Assembly: GCA_002840505.1 (NCBI GenBank)
Contig: PHBC01000006.1
Location: 62,001 to 126,000 of the forward strand
Source of the DNA: Deltaproteobacteria bacterium HGW-Deltaproteobacteria-2
GTDB lineage: Bacteria > Desulfobacterota > Syntrophia > Syntrophales > Smithellaceae
Length of the DNA stretch: 64,000 nt
Reading direction: 5' to 3'
Within the stretch, counting starts at the first letter, position 1, and each line of letters opens with the position of its first letter. The notes beneath the pieces are model-generated. The model worked only from the letters and a program-made list of their open reading frames with translations, was not told where the DNA came from and searched no databases. Shown here piece after piece: positions 8,903 to 17,346 of the stretch. The position numbers and the translations under genes are program-made.

Positions 8903-9632
8903 AACGGCGAACGATAAACTGATCTTTGCGCTTGATGCGAACAATTATGACGAAGCATTGTCATGGGTGAAGCTACTCTCGGACCATGTCGGTATGTTTA
9001 AAGTTGGCAAGGAATTGTTTACTGCTGTTGGGCCGAAAATAATTGAAAGCATCAAAAAGAGAGGCCAAAAGGTATTTTTAGACCTGAAATTTCATGATAT
9101 TCCCAACACAGTAGCCCGTGCAGCCCAGGCCGCTGTCAGGTTAAATGTTGATATGTTTAATGTTCACGCATCGGGTGGCACTCAGATGATTAAAGAAGCA
9201 GTAACCGCCGCGTGGACCTGTGCTGATAATATTGCCGGAACGCGGCCAATTGTTTTGGCGGTCACGGTGCTTACCAGTTTGAATAACGCTGATTTGGCAG
9301 AAATTGGATTTCCTAGAACCACCGGGGAACAGGTTCTTCATCTGGCCAGATTGGCGCAAAATGCAGGAGCATCGGGTGTGGTAGCTTCGGCACAGGATAT
9401 AGCAGCGTTAAGGAAGGGTTTGGGCGATAAATTTATTATCGTAACGCCTGGTATACGCAGTATTGGTGCAACAACAAAAGACGACCAAAAAAGAACTCTC
9501 AGTGCTTATGAAGCTGTGAAAACAGGTGCCGATTATATTGTCGTGGGGAGGCCGATTAGCACGGCCCAGGAACCTCTGGAAGCTTGCCGGCAAATTGTTC
9601 AGGAAATTGCTGATGGTATAGCAGCAAGGTGA
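8883..9632 (+). CDS. pyrF: Orotidine 5'-phosphate decarboxylase
   Basis: Final step of UMP synthesis: decarboxylation of OMP. The 249-residue TIM barrel shows the opening LIFALDANN, the catalytic Asp-Lys-Asp array in LDLKFHDIPNT near residue 60, and the phosphate-binding end VTPGIRS...YIVVGRPIS. The chosen ATG lies inside rpoZ, giving a 20-base overlap; starting at the next internal Met would remove the first beta strand, so this start is kept. Confidence 0.95.
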   Translation: MKNISNKTANDKLIFALDANNYDEALSWVKLLSDHVGMFKVGKELFTAVGPKIIESIKKRGQKVFLDLKFHDIPNTVARAAQAAVRLNVDMFNVHASGGTQMIKEAVTAAWTCADNIAGTRPIVLAVTVLTSLNNADLAEIGFPRTTGEQVLHLARLAQNAGASGVVASAQDIAALRKGLGDKFIIVTPGIRSIGATTKDDQKRTLSAYEAVKTGADYIVVGRPISTAQEPLEACRQIVQEIADGIAAR

Positions 9633-9659
9633 TTCAGTCGCAAAAATGGAAAGCAGGAC

Positions 9660-10406
9660 ATGGAGGTAATTTACGGTATAAATTCCATTATGGCTCTCCT
9701 CCGGCGACGGGAAGGCGGATTAAGAAAAATTATCATTGCTTCCGGACGGGGTGGATCTTCTGTAAAAGAAATAATAGAAATAGCTGGACAAACATTAATT
9801 CCTGTTGAGTTTTCCCACCGTAAATATCTGGATGAATTGGCAGGAACTTCTGATCATCAAGGAGTTATCGGCCTGTGCAAGTCTTTTGTTTATGCGGATT
9901 TAGATAAATTAATAAAAAACCGTAATCAATCTTTCAATTTTGACTTAATTTTAGTACTTGATAGTATCATGGATCCCCACAATCTGGGATCAATAATTCG
10001 TACTGCTCATTGTTTAGGCGCAAACGGTGTCGTAATTCCTGAGGACAGAGCGGCTCCGGTTACTGCGGCTGTTAATAAAGCTTCTGCCGGAAGCATCGCG
10101 CAAATACCTATCGCCAAAGTAGTTAATATATCGCAAACGCTTGATTATTTGAAAGATAAAGGATTTTGGGTTTTCGGAGCGGAAATTCGCGGTGGAAGTA
10201 ATTTGCACGAGATGGATTTTAATTGTCCTGTAGTTTTGGTGTTAGGGGGAGAGGCAAAAGGTATCAGGCCTTTAGTGAAGAAGAAATGTGATTTTTTACT
10301 GACAATTCCCATGCCGGGAAGCTTTGATTCATTAAATGTTGCTGTGGCTTCCGGTATTATTCAGTATGAGATATTTTGTCAACGCAGTCAGGCCAGAGCA
10401 GTTTAA
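9660..10406 (+). CDS. rlmB: 23S rRNA (guanosine-2'-O-)-methyltransferase RlmB (TrmH/SpoU family)
   Basis: SPOUT methyltransferase using S-adenosylmethionine to methylate a ribose 2'-hydroxyl; RlmB acts on G2251 of 23S rRNA. The N-terminal substrate-binding domain starts with EVIYGINSIMALL. The three SPOUT motifs are visible: LDSIMDPHNLGSIIRTAHCLGA, VLGGEAKGI, and IPMPGSFDSLNVAVASGI. Length of 248 residues is normal. RlmB rather than a tRNA enzyme is inferred from the N-terminal domain and overall similarity. Confidence 0.88.
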   Translation: MEVIYGINSIMALLRRREGGLRKIIIASGRGGSSVKEIIEIAGQTLIPVEFSHRKYLDELAGTSDHQGVIGLCKSFVYADLDKLIKNRNQSFNFDLILVLDSIMDPHNLGSIIRTAHCLGANGVVIPEDRAAPVTAAVNKASAGSIAQIPIAKVVNISQTLDYLKDKGFWVFGAEIRGGSNLHEMDFNCPVVLVLGGEAKGIRPLVKKKCDFLLTIPMPGSFDSLNVAVASGIIQYEIFCQRSQARAV

Positions 10407-10526
10407 AAATAAACAACTCGCGGCTTCCAATAAATTTTCTAATTTAACTTGTTGAATTTATATAGAAGTTGGTTTAAAGTATTCACGGATTAAAGTTATT
10501 CTAATGTAAGAAAAGGATTTTAGAAT

Positions 10527-11735
10527 ATGCCGATTTTTATTTGGGAAGGTACAACAAAAAAGAATGAGGTAAAAAAAGGAGAGATGGATGCGGTCGACGA
10601 GATTACCGTTCGTGGTATTTTACGCCGGCAGGGGTATAAATCCATTGAAGTTAAGTCGAAACCTAAAGATATTTCTGAATATTTACCTTTCTTAAAAGCA
10701 AAGATAAATGAAAAAAATGTGGTTGTCTTTTGTCGGGTTTTTTCCACAATGATCAATGCCGGCCTGCCGCTTATTCAGTGCTTGGACCTTTTAGCTCAAC
10801 AAGAACAGAATAAGAACTTTGCGAAAATTATTCGATCAATAAAGGAAGATATAGAGGGCGGTACCAGTTTAACCAATGCTTTAAAAAAATATCCCCAGAT
10901 ATTTGATGATCTTTTTGTGAATCTGATTGCTGCTGGTGAGGCAGGCGGTATGCTGGATGTTATTTTGGAACGTCTTTCCAATTACATGGAAAAAGCGTTG
11001 AAGTTAAAACGACGTGTTAAGGGCGCAATGACTTATCCCATCGCTGTTCTGGTCATAGCTGTTGCTGTAGTGGCTTTATTGCTGCTCAAGGTTATTCCTG
11101 TATTTAAGCAAATGTTTGAAGGTATGGGCGGACAATTGCCGGGTCCCACTGCATTCTTAATTAATGCAAGTGAGTTTACCCAACATTATTTTTTATATAT
11201 AATAGCCATATTTGTTGCCATTTACATCGCCATTGCGAGATATTATAAAACGGAGAAAGGGCGCTTGGTGATTGACTCCCTGATCCTTAAAGCTCCAGTG
11301 TTCGGGCTATTGATGAAAAAGGTTGCTGTGTCTAAATTTTCGCGCACGCTTTCAACAATGATGACTTCCGGTGTTCCCATTTTGGAAGGATTAACCATTG
11401 TCAGTAAAACTTCCGGAAATAAAGTTATTGAGAATGCTTTAATGAAGACACGCCAAAGTATCAGTGAAGGCCGTTCTATAGCAGAACCATTGGCGGAGAC
11501 CGACATTTTCCCACCCATGGTTATACAGATGATTTCCGTGGGCGAAGCCACCGGTGCTCTGGATTCCATGCTCAGTAAAATTGCTAATTTTTACGACGAA
11601 GAAATTGATGTTGCGGTGGATTCGATGACTGCGCTGCTGGAGCCGGTAATGATGGTTTTCCTGGGGGGGATCGTTGGCGGTATGATTATAGCTATGTATC
11701 TGCCGATCTTCAAACTTGCATCAGTTGTCGGTTAA
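10527..11735 (+). CDS. pilC: Type IV pilus / type II secretion inner-membrane platform protein (PilC/GspF family)
   Basis: Polytopic inner-membrane platform around which the assembly ATPase works. The 402 residues contain a short N-terminal domain beginning IFIWEG, then two homologous T2SF modules (about 65-190 and 270-395), each with the FSRTLSTMM/FCRVFSTMI-AG-P opening and a GE-G-L---L segment. Three hydrophobic segments lie near residues 170, 220 and 375. A lone PilB-like ATPase is encoded at 17347-19644 on the other strand, and no pilin or secretin gene is visible, so pilus versus secretion cannot be settled here. Confidence 0.88.
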   Translation: MPIFIWEGTTKKNEVKKGEMDAVDEITVRGILRRQGYKSIEVKSKPKDISEYLPFLKAKINEKNVVVFCRVFSTMINAGLPLIQCLDLLAQQEQNKNFAKIIRSIKEDIEGGTSLTNALKKYPQIFDDLFVNLIAAGEAGGMLDVILERLSNYMEKALKLKRRVKGAMTYPIAVLVIAVAVVALLLLKVIPVFKQMFEGMGGQLPGPTAFLINASEFTQHYFLYIIAIFVAIYIAIARYYKTEKGRLVIDSLILKAPVFGLLMKKVAVSKFSRTLSTMMTSGVPILEGLTIVSKTSGNKVIENALMKTRQSISEGRSIAEPLAETDIFPPMVIQMISVGEATGALDSMLSKIANFYDEEIDVAVDSMTALLEPVMMVFLGGIVGGMIIAMYLPIFKLASVVG

Positions 11736-11842
11736 TAAAAGATATTATATCAGAACAGGATGTAATCACGGGCATATTGCCCTTCGCTATGCACGGGGAA
11801 TAGTTTCACTAACTCTTAAATCCCACGTCGCTTCGCTCCTGG

Positions 11843-11898
11843 GATAATTCGATCAACAAGTTTCAGTACACTTCGCTTCTGAAACTTGGATCTCATTA
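11843..11898. repeat. Dispersed hairpin repeat, copy B
   Basis: Same 56-base layout as copies A and C: GATAATTCG at the left, CTCATTA at the right, and an internal stem CAAGTTTCAG / CTGAAACTTG with loop TACACTTCGCTT. The stem differs in sequence from copy A but stays fully complementary. It ends only 3 bases from the 3' end of the tRNA-Pro gene. Confidence 0.7.
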
Positions 11899-11901
11899 AA
11901 A

Positions 11902-11978
11902 TGGTCGGGATGGCGCGATTTGAACGCGCGACTCCTGCGTCCCGAACGCAGTGCCCTACCAAGCTGGGCCACATCTTG
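11902..11978 (-). tRNA. tRNA-Pro, anticodon CGG, with two acceptor-stem mismatches
   Basis: On the minus strand a 77-base cloverleaf can be drawn: D-arm GCCC/GGGC, anticodon arm CTGCG-TTCGGGA-CGCAG giving anticodon CGG, T-arm GCGCG-TTCAAAT-CGCGC, and an encoded CCA end. The 3' acceptor strand is CATCCCG. The 5' strand is CAAGATG instead of the expected CGGGATG, so positions 2 and 3 face C with A (two A-C mismatches). Those bases are exactly where the gene abuts the repeat starting at 11976. C1-G72, characteristic of bacterial tRNA-Pro, is kept. It may be a working but altered gene or a damaged one. Confidence 0.85.
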
Positions 11979-12075
11979 TGAAACTCCAATTCCGAAAGCG
12001 AATAACCTAAAGGTCACTATAGGCGTATTGGAATTGGTAAGTTGAACAATCCCGCGAAGCGGATGGTATAATACC
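11976..12075. repeat. Composite palindromic repeat (family 2), plus-strand copy
   Basis: Begins TTGTGAAACTCCAATTCCG, has an 8-bp stem CCAATTCC / GGAATTGG separated by an insert containing AACCTAAAGGTC, then GTAAGTTGAACAATCCCGCGAAGCGG and GGTATAATACC. Same order as the copies at 7004-7072 and 42513-42608. Its first three bases overlap the 5' end of tRNA-Pro. Confidence 0.7.
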
Positions 12076-12274
12076 TCGCTGCTTGTTGCAGAATGTTTCC
12101 AAAGCTTGCTTTGGGGTTCATGTCCGTGATTCAGTTATCAATCAAAATAAGAGTATAATAAAAAAATCATTTAATTCTAAACTCTTTAGCCATAAATCCT
12201 TTTATATATAATTGTATTTTATTCAAGGGCATGTTATAAGTAATACAAATTATTGTGCAAAGGATCGTGATCTG

Positions 12275-12691
12275 GTGATTATTTACGATTTAAAATGCGA
12301 AAAAGGACATACATTTGAAGGCTGGTTTAAAGATCGGCAAGCCTGGATTTTACAAAATTCACAAAAACTGGTTTCTTGTCCCGTGTGTAATAGTTCGAGT
12401 GTCGAAATTATACCTTCTTCGATAACGATTATAGGAAAGAATTCACGGATGGCAGATAAGAACCAGGAAACGGAACTTTCTGTAGCTAAAACCATGAAAA
12501 TATTACATCAATATATTGATAATAATTTTGAGGATGTGGGTAATAAATTTGCAGAAACTGCATTAAAGATACATTACGGAGATGAAGAAAAACGAAATAT
12601 CAAAGGGACAAGTACGCCGCAAGAAGAAGAAAATTTAAAGGAAGAAGGCGTTCAGTTTATTAAAATTTCTTTACCCAAAATGGATAGTTGA
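12275..12691 (+). CDS. DUF1178 family protein
   Basis: A 138-residue soluble protein beginning MIIYDLKCEKGHTFEGWFKD, the typical DUF1178 opening, with a CxxC (CPVCNSSSV) near residue 40 that together with the first Cys/His pair could bind zinc. The middle is charged and the C-terminus is less conserved. GTG at 12275 is chosen because AAAGGAT lies 9 bases upstream and the family starts there; the longer frame adds 21 residues without similarity. Function is not known. Confidence 0.8.
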   Translation: MIIYDLKCEKGHTFEGWFKDRQAWILQNSQKLVSCPVCNSSSVEIIPSSITIIGKNSRMADKNQETELSVAKTMKILHQYIDNNFEDVGNKFAETALKIHYGDEEKRNIKGTSTPQEEENLKEEGVQFIKISLPKMDS

Positions 12692-12782
12692 TCAATTTAA
12701 TGACTTGGAATTAGCCAGCTCCAGCCGCGAGAGTTCCACTTTTTTGTCCGGAATGCTTTCTGCCGGCATAAGTGAACATCTT

Positions 12783-12802
12783 CCGGCTTAAGCCGGGTTT
12801 TT
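12783..12802 (+). terminator. Intrinsic terminator upstream of the cysteine synthase/CysRS fusion
   Basis: CCGGC-TTAA-GCCGG followed by GTTTTTTATTTT is a compact rho-independent terminator after the DUF1178 gene, 20 bases before the next ATG. It could alternatively act as an attenuator in the leader of the fusion gene, but I see no T-box or leader-peptide signature to support that. Confidence 0.65.
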
Positions 12803-12821
12803 TATTTTACAGGATAAATCT

Positions 12822-15140
12822 ATGCATAAACTTTACAAAAACATTATTGAAAGCATCGGTAACACACCTTTGGTGGAAATCTTTCGGCTTAATCCCAATA
12901 AAAAAGTAAAGATTTTTGCAAAAGTTGAAGGTGTCAATCCCGGTGGATCCATCAAGGATCGCACCGCATTATTCATGATCGAGAATGCCGAAAAAAGAGG
13001 TGATCTGAATTCGTCGAAAACTATTTTGGAAGCAACCAGCGGCAATACGGGAATCGGCTTGGCAATGATTGCGGCGGCGAAGGGATATAAATTGTGTCTG
13101 ACGATGTCAGAATCGGCCAGTGAAGAGAGAAAAAAGATTCTGCGTGCCATGGGAGCGGAATTGTATTTCACCCCGGCTGCTCAAGGTACCGATGGTGCTA
13201 TTGAAATTGCTTACAAAATGCTGCGCGAAAATCCCGATAAATATTTTGGTACCGATCAATTCAATAATGAGGATAATATCGCCGCCCATTATTACGGTAC
13301 AGCGCAGGAGATTTGGGAACAAACAGATGGTAAGGTTACAATGGTAGTATCCTGCTTGGGTACCACAGGCACTGCCATGGGAATTTCCAAGCGGCTCAAA
13401 GAACTGAATCCGGAAATTAAGATTATAGGTGTGGAACCCTATCTGCAGCATAAAATTCAAGGACTAAAGAACATGCGGGAATCTTATCGTCCGGGGATAT
13501 ATGATAAAACCAGGCTCGACGAAAAAGTGAATATTTTAGATGAAGATGCTTTTGAAATGTCTCGGCGGTTAGCCCGTGAAGAAGGTATATTTGTAGGAAT
13601 GAGCTCTGGTGCGGCTATGTTTGTGGCTGCTCAGAAGGCGAAGCTTCTGGAGGAAGGGTTAATCGTCGTTATTTTCCCTGATGGTGGAGAACGATATTTA
13701 AGTACGGATCTCTTCGCTTTTAAAAAGGAGATTTCTACGTTTAATCTCTACAATGCTTTTGCGCGCCAGAAAAATCTATTTAATCCGATAAAACTTGATG
13801 AAGTAACCATGCGTACGTGCGGTCCGACAATACATGATACTCCCCATTTGGGAAATTACCGGCGCATGGTGGTCTCAGATTTAATCAACCGATATTTAAT
13901 TTATAAAGGTTACAAGGTAAAGCATGTCCTGGACATTGTTGATTTTGGCGATAAATCAATAAAAAGCTCGGAAAAAAAAGGGCTTGAACTTGCAGATTAT
14001 TCTCAGAAATATTTGCAGGTGTTTATGGAAGATGTACAATTTCTCAACATTAATAAGGATAATATCTATGTGAAAGCGTCTGAAAATGTTGACGTTATGT
14101 TAAAAATTGTCGAGAAATTAGTGGATAAAGATTATGCCTACGAAAAATTGCATTCAGTTTATTATAATATTTCCAAATTGGCCGATTATGGAACTCTTTC
14201 CAATATAGATTTGGGTAAAACAAGACAGGGGAAATCAATAGATCTTGATGATTACGAAAAAGACAGCCCGGCGGATTTTGCTTTATTGAAGAGGTCAAGT
14301 CTGGCCGAATTAAAAAGAGGCATTTATTATAAGACCGTATGGGGGAATGTGAGACCCAGTTGGCATATGGAATGCGCGGCTGTTTCCAATAAATATCTTG
14401 GAGCGACGTATGATATTCACGTAAGCGGAGCCGATGAGATATTTCCCCATTGTGAAAATGTTTTAGCCATCAATAAAGCTTTTTCCGGTCAAAAAGGACC
14501 TAATCACTGGATTAATGCGGAATTGGTGATGGTTGACGGCCGAAAAATGTCCCGTTCCCTGGATAATGCGCTGCCGCTGTCACACTTACGGGAAAGTGGT
14601 TACAGCGGAAGAGATATCCGTCTTTTCTTGCTGGGAGTACATTATCGCAAACCGGTTAACTATTCAGATGGCGCTTTAATGGCGGCAAAAAATACGGTAA
14701 AAAAAATCCATACGTTCATTAGCCGATTAAATGCCGTTAATGGCGATGATAAAGAAGCTTTTACGGAAATTGATCAACTGATATATGATCTTAAACATGA
14801 TTTTACAGCGGCTTTGGATGATGATTTAAATATTGCCGGAGCACTGGCTGCGCTTTTTAATTTTATTGGTAAAATAAACTTTCCTCTGACCCAGGGTATG
14901 ATAAATAAAAATAATGCCCAGAAAATACTGACGGCGTTGGGAAATATAAACGAAGTCTTGGGCATAATGGATTTTGAGGCGCTGGTTGCTGACGGGGAAA
15001 TAAGAATGTTGATAGATAAAAGAGAAGCGGCAAGAAAAATTCGTAACTGGAAGGAGGCAGATTCCTTTAGATCGCAACTAGCTAAACGTGGCGTTGATGT
15101 TTTAGACACTCCACAAGGGGTAGTCTGGCGATTTAAGTGA
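12822..15140 (+). CDS. Fused cysteine synthase / cysteinyl-tRNA synthetase
   Basis: A 772-residue two-enzyme fusion. Residues 1 to about 305 are a PLP-dependent cysteine synthase (CysK/CysM family): GNTPLVEI near residue 13, NPGGSIKDR with the PLP lysine at K45, the substrate loop EATSGNTGIG, and the phosphate loop GTTGTAMG. Residues from about 310 on are a class I cysteinyl-tRNA synthetase: CGPTIHDTPHLGN supplies the first zinc Cys and a HIGH-like HLGN, WHMEC the second Cys, and RKMSRSLDN the KMSKS loop. The usual FPHHENE zinc segment reads FPHCENV, so one expected Glu ligand is Val and a Cys sits beside the His. No stop or frameshift separates the halves. The protein could make cysteine and charge it to tRNA in one polypeptide; channelling is only an inference. 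Confidence 0.92.
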   Translation: MHKLYKNIIESIGNTPLVEIFRLNPNKKVKIFAKVEGVNPGGSIKDRTALFMIENAEKRGDLNSSKTILEATSGNTGIGLAMIAAAKGYKLCLTMSESASEERKKILRAMGAELYFTPAAQGTDGAIEIAYKMLRENPDKYFGTDQFNNEDNIAAHYYGTAQEIWEQTDGKVTMVVSCLGTTGTAMGISKRLKELNPEIKIIGVEPYLQHKIQGLKNMRESYRPGIYDKTRLDEKVNILDEDAFEMSRRLAREEGIFVGMSSGAAMFVAAQKAKLLEEGLIVVIFPDGGERYLSTDLFAFKKEISTFNLYNAFARQKNLFNPIKLDEVTMRTCGPTIHDTPHLGNYRRMVVSDLINRYLIYKGYKVKHVLDIVDFGDKSIKSSEKKGLELADYSQKYLQVFMEDVQFLNINKDNIYVKASENVDVMLKIVEKLVDKDYAYEKLHSVYYNISKLADYGTLSNIDLGKTRQGKSIDLDDYEKDSPADFALLKRSSLAELKRGIYYKTVWGNVRPSWHMECAAVSNKYLGATYDIHVSGADEIFPHCENVLAINKAFSGQKGPNHWINAELVMVDGRKMSRSLDNALPLSHLRESGYSGRDIRLFLLGVHYRKPVNYSDGALMAAKNTVKKIHTFISRLNAVNGDDKEAFTEIDQLIYDLKHDFTAALDDDLNIAGALAALFNFIGKINFPLTQGMINKNNAQKILTALGNINEVLGIMDFEALVADGEIRMLIDKREAARKIRNWKEADSFRSQLAKRGVDVLDTPQGVVWRFK

Positions 15141-15147
15141 GGTAGTT

Positions 15148-15969
15148 ATGAATACCGTGAGAAAGTCAGTAATAGCCGGTTCATGGTATCCGGGAAATCC
15201 GTCAATTCTGAAAAAAAATATTGAAAGCTTTTTTGAATCAGTTCCTGATTTGACATTGCCGGGAGAGATTGTAGGTTTGGTTGCCCCCCATGCCGGTTAC
15301 GTTTACTCAGGACAAGTAGCGGCGAACGCTTACAAGCTTATTCGCGGTAATAAGTATGATGTTGTTGTCGTCATAGGACCAAGTCACAGAGTTGCCTTTA
15401 ATGGTGTATCCGTTTTTAGCAGGGGCGGTTATGAAACACCTCTTGGTGTCGTGCCTGTCGTTGAAGAATTTGCGCAGAAAATTAAAAATTTAAGTAAGAT
15501 AACATCTGATATTCCGGAAGCGCATCGTCAGGAACATTCCGTGGAAATTCAGATTCCTTTCTTGCAGGTCGCGTTGGGTGAATTTTCATTTGTTCCTTTG
15601 GTTATGGGCAATCAGGACATAGATACCTGTCGAGATCTTGCGGCGGCTATATATGAAACTGTACGCGACAAAAAAACATTGATAGTAGGCAGCTCCGATT
15701 TATCTCATTTTTATAACTATAACGCGGCAAAAAAAATGGATGCCGTTGCTTTGGGATATTTGAAAAATGGCGATGCCGTCGGTCTTTTGCAGGCCATGGA
15801 GAATGGAACTGTTGAAGCGTGTGGCGGCGGGCCCATGGCAGTGACAATGTCGGTTGCACGTATGATGAAAGCTGATAAAGCACATCTCTTAAAATATGCC
15901 AATTCAGGAGATATAACCGGCGATAAAAGTTCGGTTGTGGGATATGCGGCGGCGGTTTACTGTAAATAA
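15148..15969 (+). CDS. amrB: AmmeMemoRadiSam system protein B (MEMO1 family)
   Basis: MEMO-like protein related to class III extradiol dioxygenases. The 273 residues show VRKSVIAGSWYPGNP at the start, the VAPHAGYVYSG motif near residue 47, VVIGPSHRVAF, EHSVEIQIPFL and SSDLSHFY, which together carry the conserved His/Asp/Glu cluster. In many anaerobes and archaea this protein is encoded with AmmeMemoRadiSam A and a radical-SAM partner in a system of unknown function. The A protein follows at 16080; the radical-SAM gene is not in the window. Confidence 0.9.
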   Translation: MNTVRKSVIAGSWYPGNPSILKKNIESFFESVPDLTLPGEIVGLVAPHAGYVYSGQVAANAYKLIRGNKYDVVVVIGPSHRVAFNGVSVFSRGGYETPLGVVPVVEEFAQKIKNLSKITSDIPEAHRQEHSVEIQIPFLQVALGEFSFVPLVMGNQDIDTCRDLAAAIYETVRDKKTLIVGSSDLSHFYNYNAAKKMDAVALGYLKNGDAVGLLQAMENGTVEACGGGPMAVTMSVARMMKADKAHLLKYANSGDITGDKSSVVGYAAAVYCK

Positions 15970-16079
15970 TTTTAGGTTATCATTTTTCGAATAATTTTTT
16001 TATTAGTGGTATTGAAAAGAATCTTTTCTAGAAAGTCGTTAATCCTCTGAATACATCGTGTAGAATAAAGGAGCATAAA

Positions 16080-16628
16080 ATGGAATTAACAACGAAAGAA
16101 AAAAATACCCTGCTGGAAATAGCCAAAGAAGCGATTGCGGCCAAAATCAATAATAAAAAAATGCCTGAACTGAAAATGGATTCAAAAAACCTACAATCGA
16201 AGAGCGGTGCGTTTGTGACTCTGAAAAAAAACGGTCATCTTCGCGGTTGCATAGGTTATATAAAAGCATATAAACCGCTCGGAGAAACAGTACAGGAAAT
16301 GGCTTTGGCTGCCGCTTTTCGTGATCCACGATTTCCTTCCTTAAAACAGGAAGAAGTTAAAGATTTAACTTTTGAAATATCGGTACTGAGTCCGTTGAAA
16401 CAAATCAAAGATATCAACGAAATTGAAGTAGGAAAACACGGATTATACATTGTTCGAGGACACAACGCCGGTTTATTATTACCGCAGGTGGCCGTCGAGT
16501 ATAAATGGGACAGAGAAACCTTCCTCCAGGAGACTTGCCATAAAGCCGGATTGCCGGCGCAAGCATGGAAAGATAAAGAAACGGAAATATTTATATTCTC
16601 TGCGAATTATTTCGGCGATACGGATTAA
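16080..16628 (+). CDS. amrA: AmmeMemoRadiSam system protein A (AMMECR1 domain)
   Basis: A 182-residue AMMECR1-domain protein. The signature SGAFVTLKKNGHLRGCIGY spans about residues 42-60, with LRGCIG being the most conserved part, followed by AAAFRDPRFPSL and LTFEISVLSPL. The ATG follows AAAGGAGCATAAA, a good ribosome site. It is separated from amrB by 110 bases in the same direction. The biochemical function of the system is not established. Confidence 0.9.
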   Translation: MELTTKEKNTLLEIAKEAIAAKINNKKMPELKMDSKNLQSKSGAFVTLKKNGHLRGCIGYIKAYKPLGETVQEMALAAAFRDPRFPSLKQEEVKDLTFEISVLSPLKQIKDINEIEVGKHGLYIVRGHNAGLLLPQVAVEYKWDRETFLQETCHKAGLPAQAWKDKETEIFIFSANYFGDTD

Positions 16629-16686
16629 TTGCTGAATATTCCGTCTTCAAAATTCAATACAGATAATTATTTGAAGGATATTGTTT

Positions 16687-17292
16687 GTGATAAAAATCGG
16701 TAAATATTATCTTGTCGGAATCCTGTTTTTAGTTCTGCTGACGGGATTTATTTTATACTCTCCAAAGTTTTTGCTTTATTCTTCGGAATACAGGAAGGCA
16801 AATGCGATCGTACTTATTCTGGGACCGGATTTCAAGGCACGTCAAAAAGAAGCTTATAAATTAATAAACGAAGGAATGGCCGATTACTTGATTATTCCGG
16901 CCTATCATAAAGTTTTCAGGGTTTATGACATGGAAATGAAGAAATATTTATCACGAAACATATATCTTTATAAATCGAATCAAAAGAATGTTACCGCACC
17001 TCCGGAATTTTATGAAGATACACATTTGGAAATAGTCGAAGCCCAAAAGATAATGTCTGATTACAGACTGAATTCCGCGATATTTGTCAGTTCACCGTAT
17101 CACATGCGACGTATTAAATTAATTGCGATGAAGGTATTTGATACAAATTATAACGTTTTTTATTTTGTGCCGACACATTACGAAAAAGCTCCGGCGAAAT
17201 TCTGGGAATTATCGTCAGCAGATTGGAGAAAAGTTAGAAGAGAATACGGTAAAATACTGTGGTTCTTGATTTATTTTCCGTGGTCAAAATAA
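16687..17292 (+). CDS. DUF218 family membrane-anchored protein (YdcF/ElyC/SanA-like)
   Basis: One N-terminal transmembrane helix (about 7-25) precedes a soluble domain resembling DUF218: the ANAIVLILGPDFKARQKEAYKLINEGMADYLII segment and SAIFVSSPYHMRR fit the nucleotide-like fold of that family. Relatives act at the envelope, for example ElyC and SanA. GTG 16687 is chosen over TTG 16681 because AAGGATA ends directly before 16681, giving a workable spacing only to the GTG. The family assignment is moderate and the substrate unknown. Confidence 0.65.
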   Translation: MIKIGKYYLVGILFLVLLTGFILYSPKFLLYSSEYRKANAIVLILGPDFKARQKEAYKLINEGMADYLIIPAYHKVFRVYDMEMKKYLSRNIYLYKSNQKNVTAPPEFYEDTHLEIVEAQKIMSDYRLNSAIFVSSPYHMRRIKLIAMKVFDTNYNVFYFVPTHYEKAPAKFWELSSADWRKVRREYGKILWFLIYFPWSK

Positions 17293-17346
17293 ATTAAAAT
17301 AATCCTACTTGTTCGGGAGAGTAAATACGTATCTAGAATAATATAA

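Larger units (their letters stand above)
11736..12274. other. Intergenic region with repeats and a tRNA
   Basis: This gap after pilC contains an inverted CCCGTGAT module (11765-11788), hairpin repeat copy B (11843-11898), tRNA-Pro (11902-11978) and a family-2 composite repeat (11976-12075). The last 200 bases before the DUF1178 gene are AT-rich with no further structure that I could recognise. Confidence 0.6.

Noticed and set aside
12692-12821. T-box or cysteine-responsive riboswitch before the CysK-CysRS fusion
   Set aside because: No T-box sequence or specifier loop found; only an ordinary terminator at 12783-12802.
13107-13460. 117-codon minus-strand frame inside the cysteine synthase domain
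   Set aside because: It lies wholly within a well-conserved enzyme domain; composition is that of an antisense shadow.
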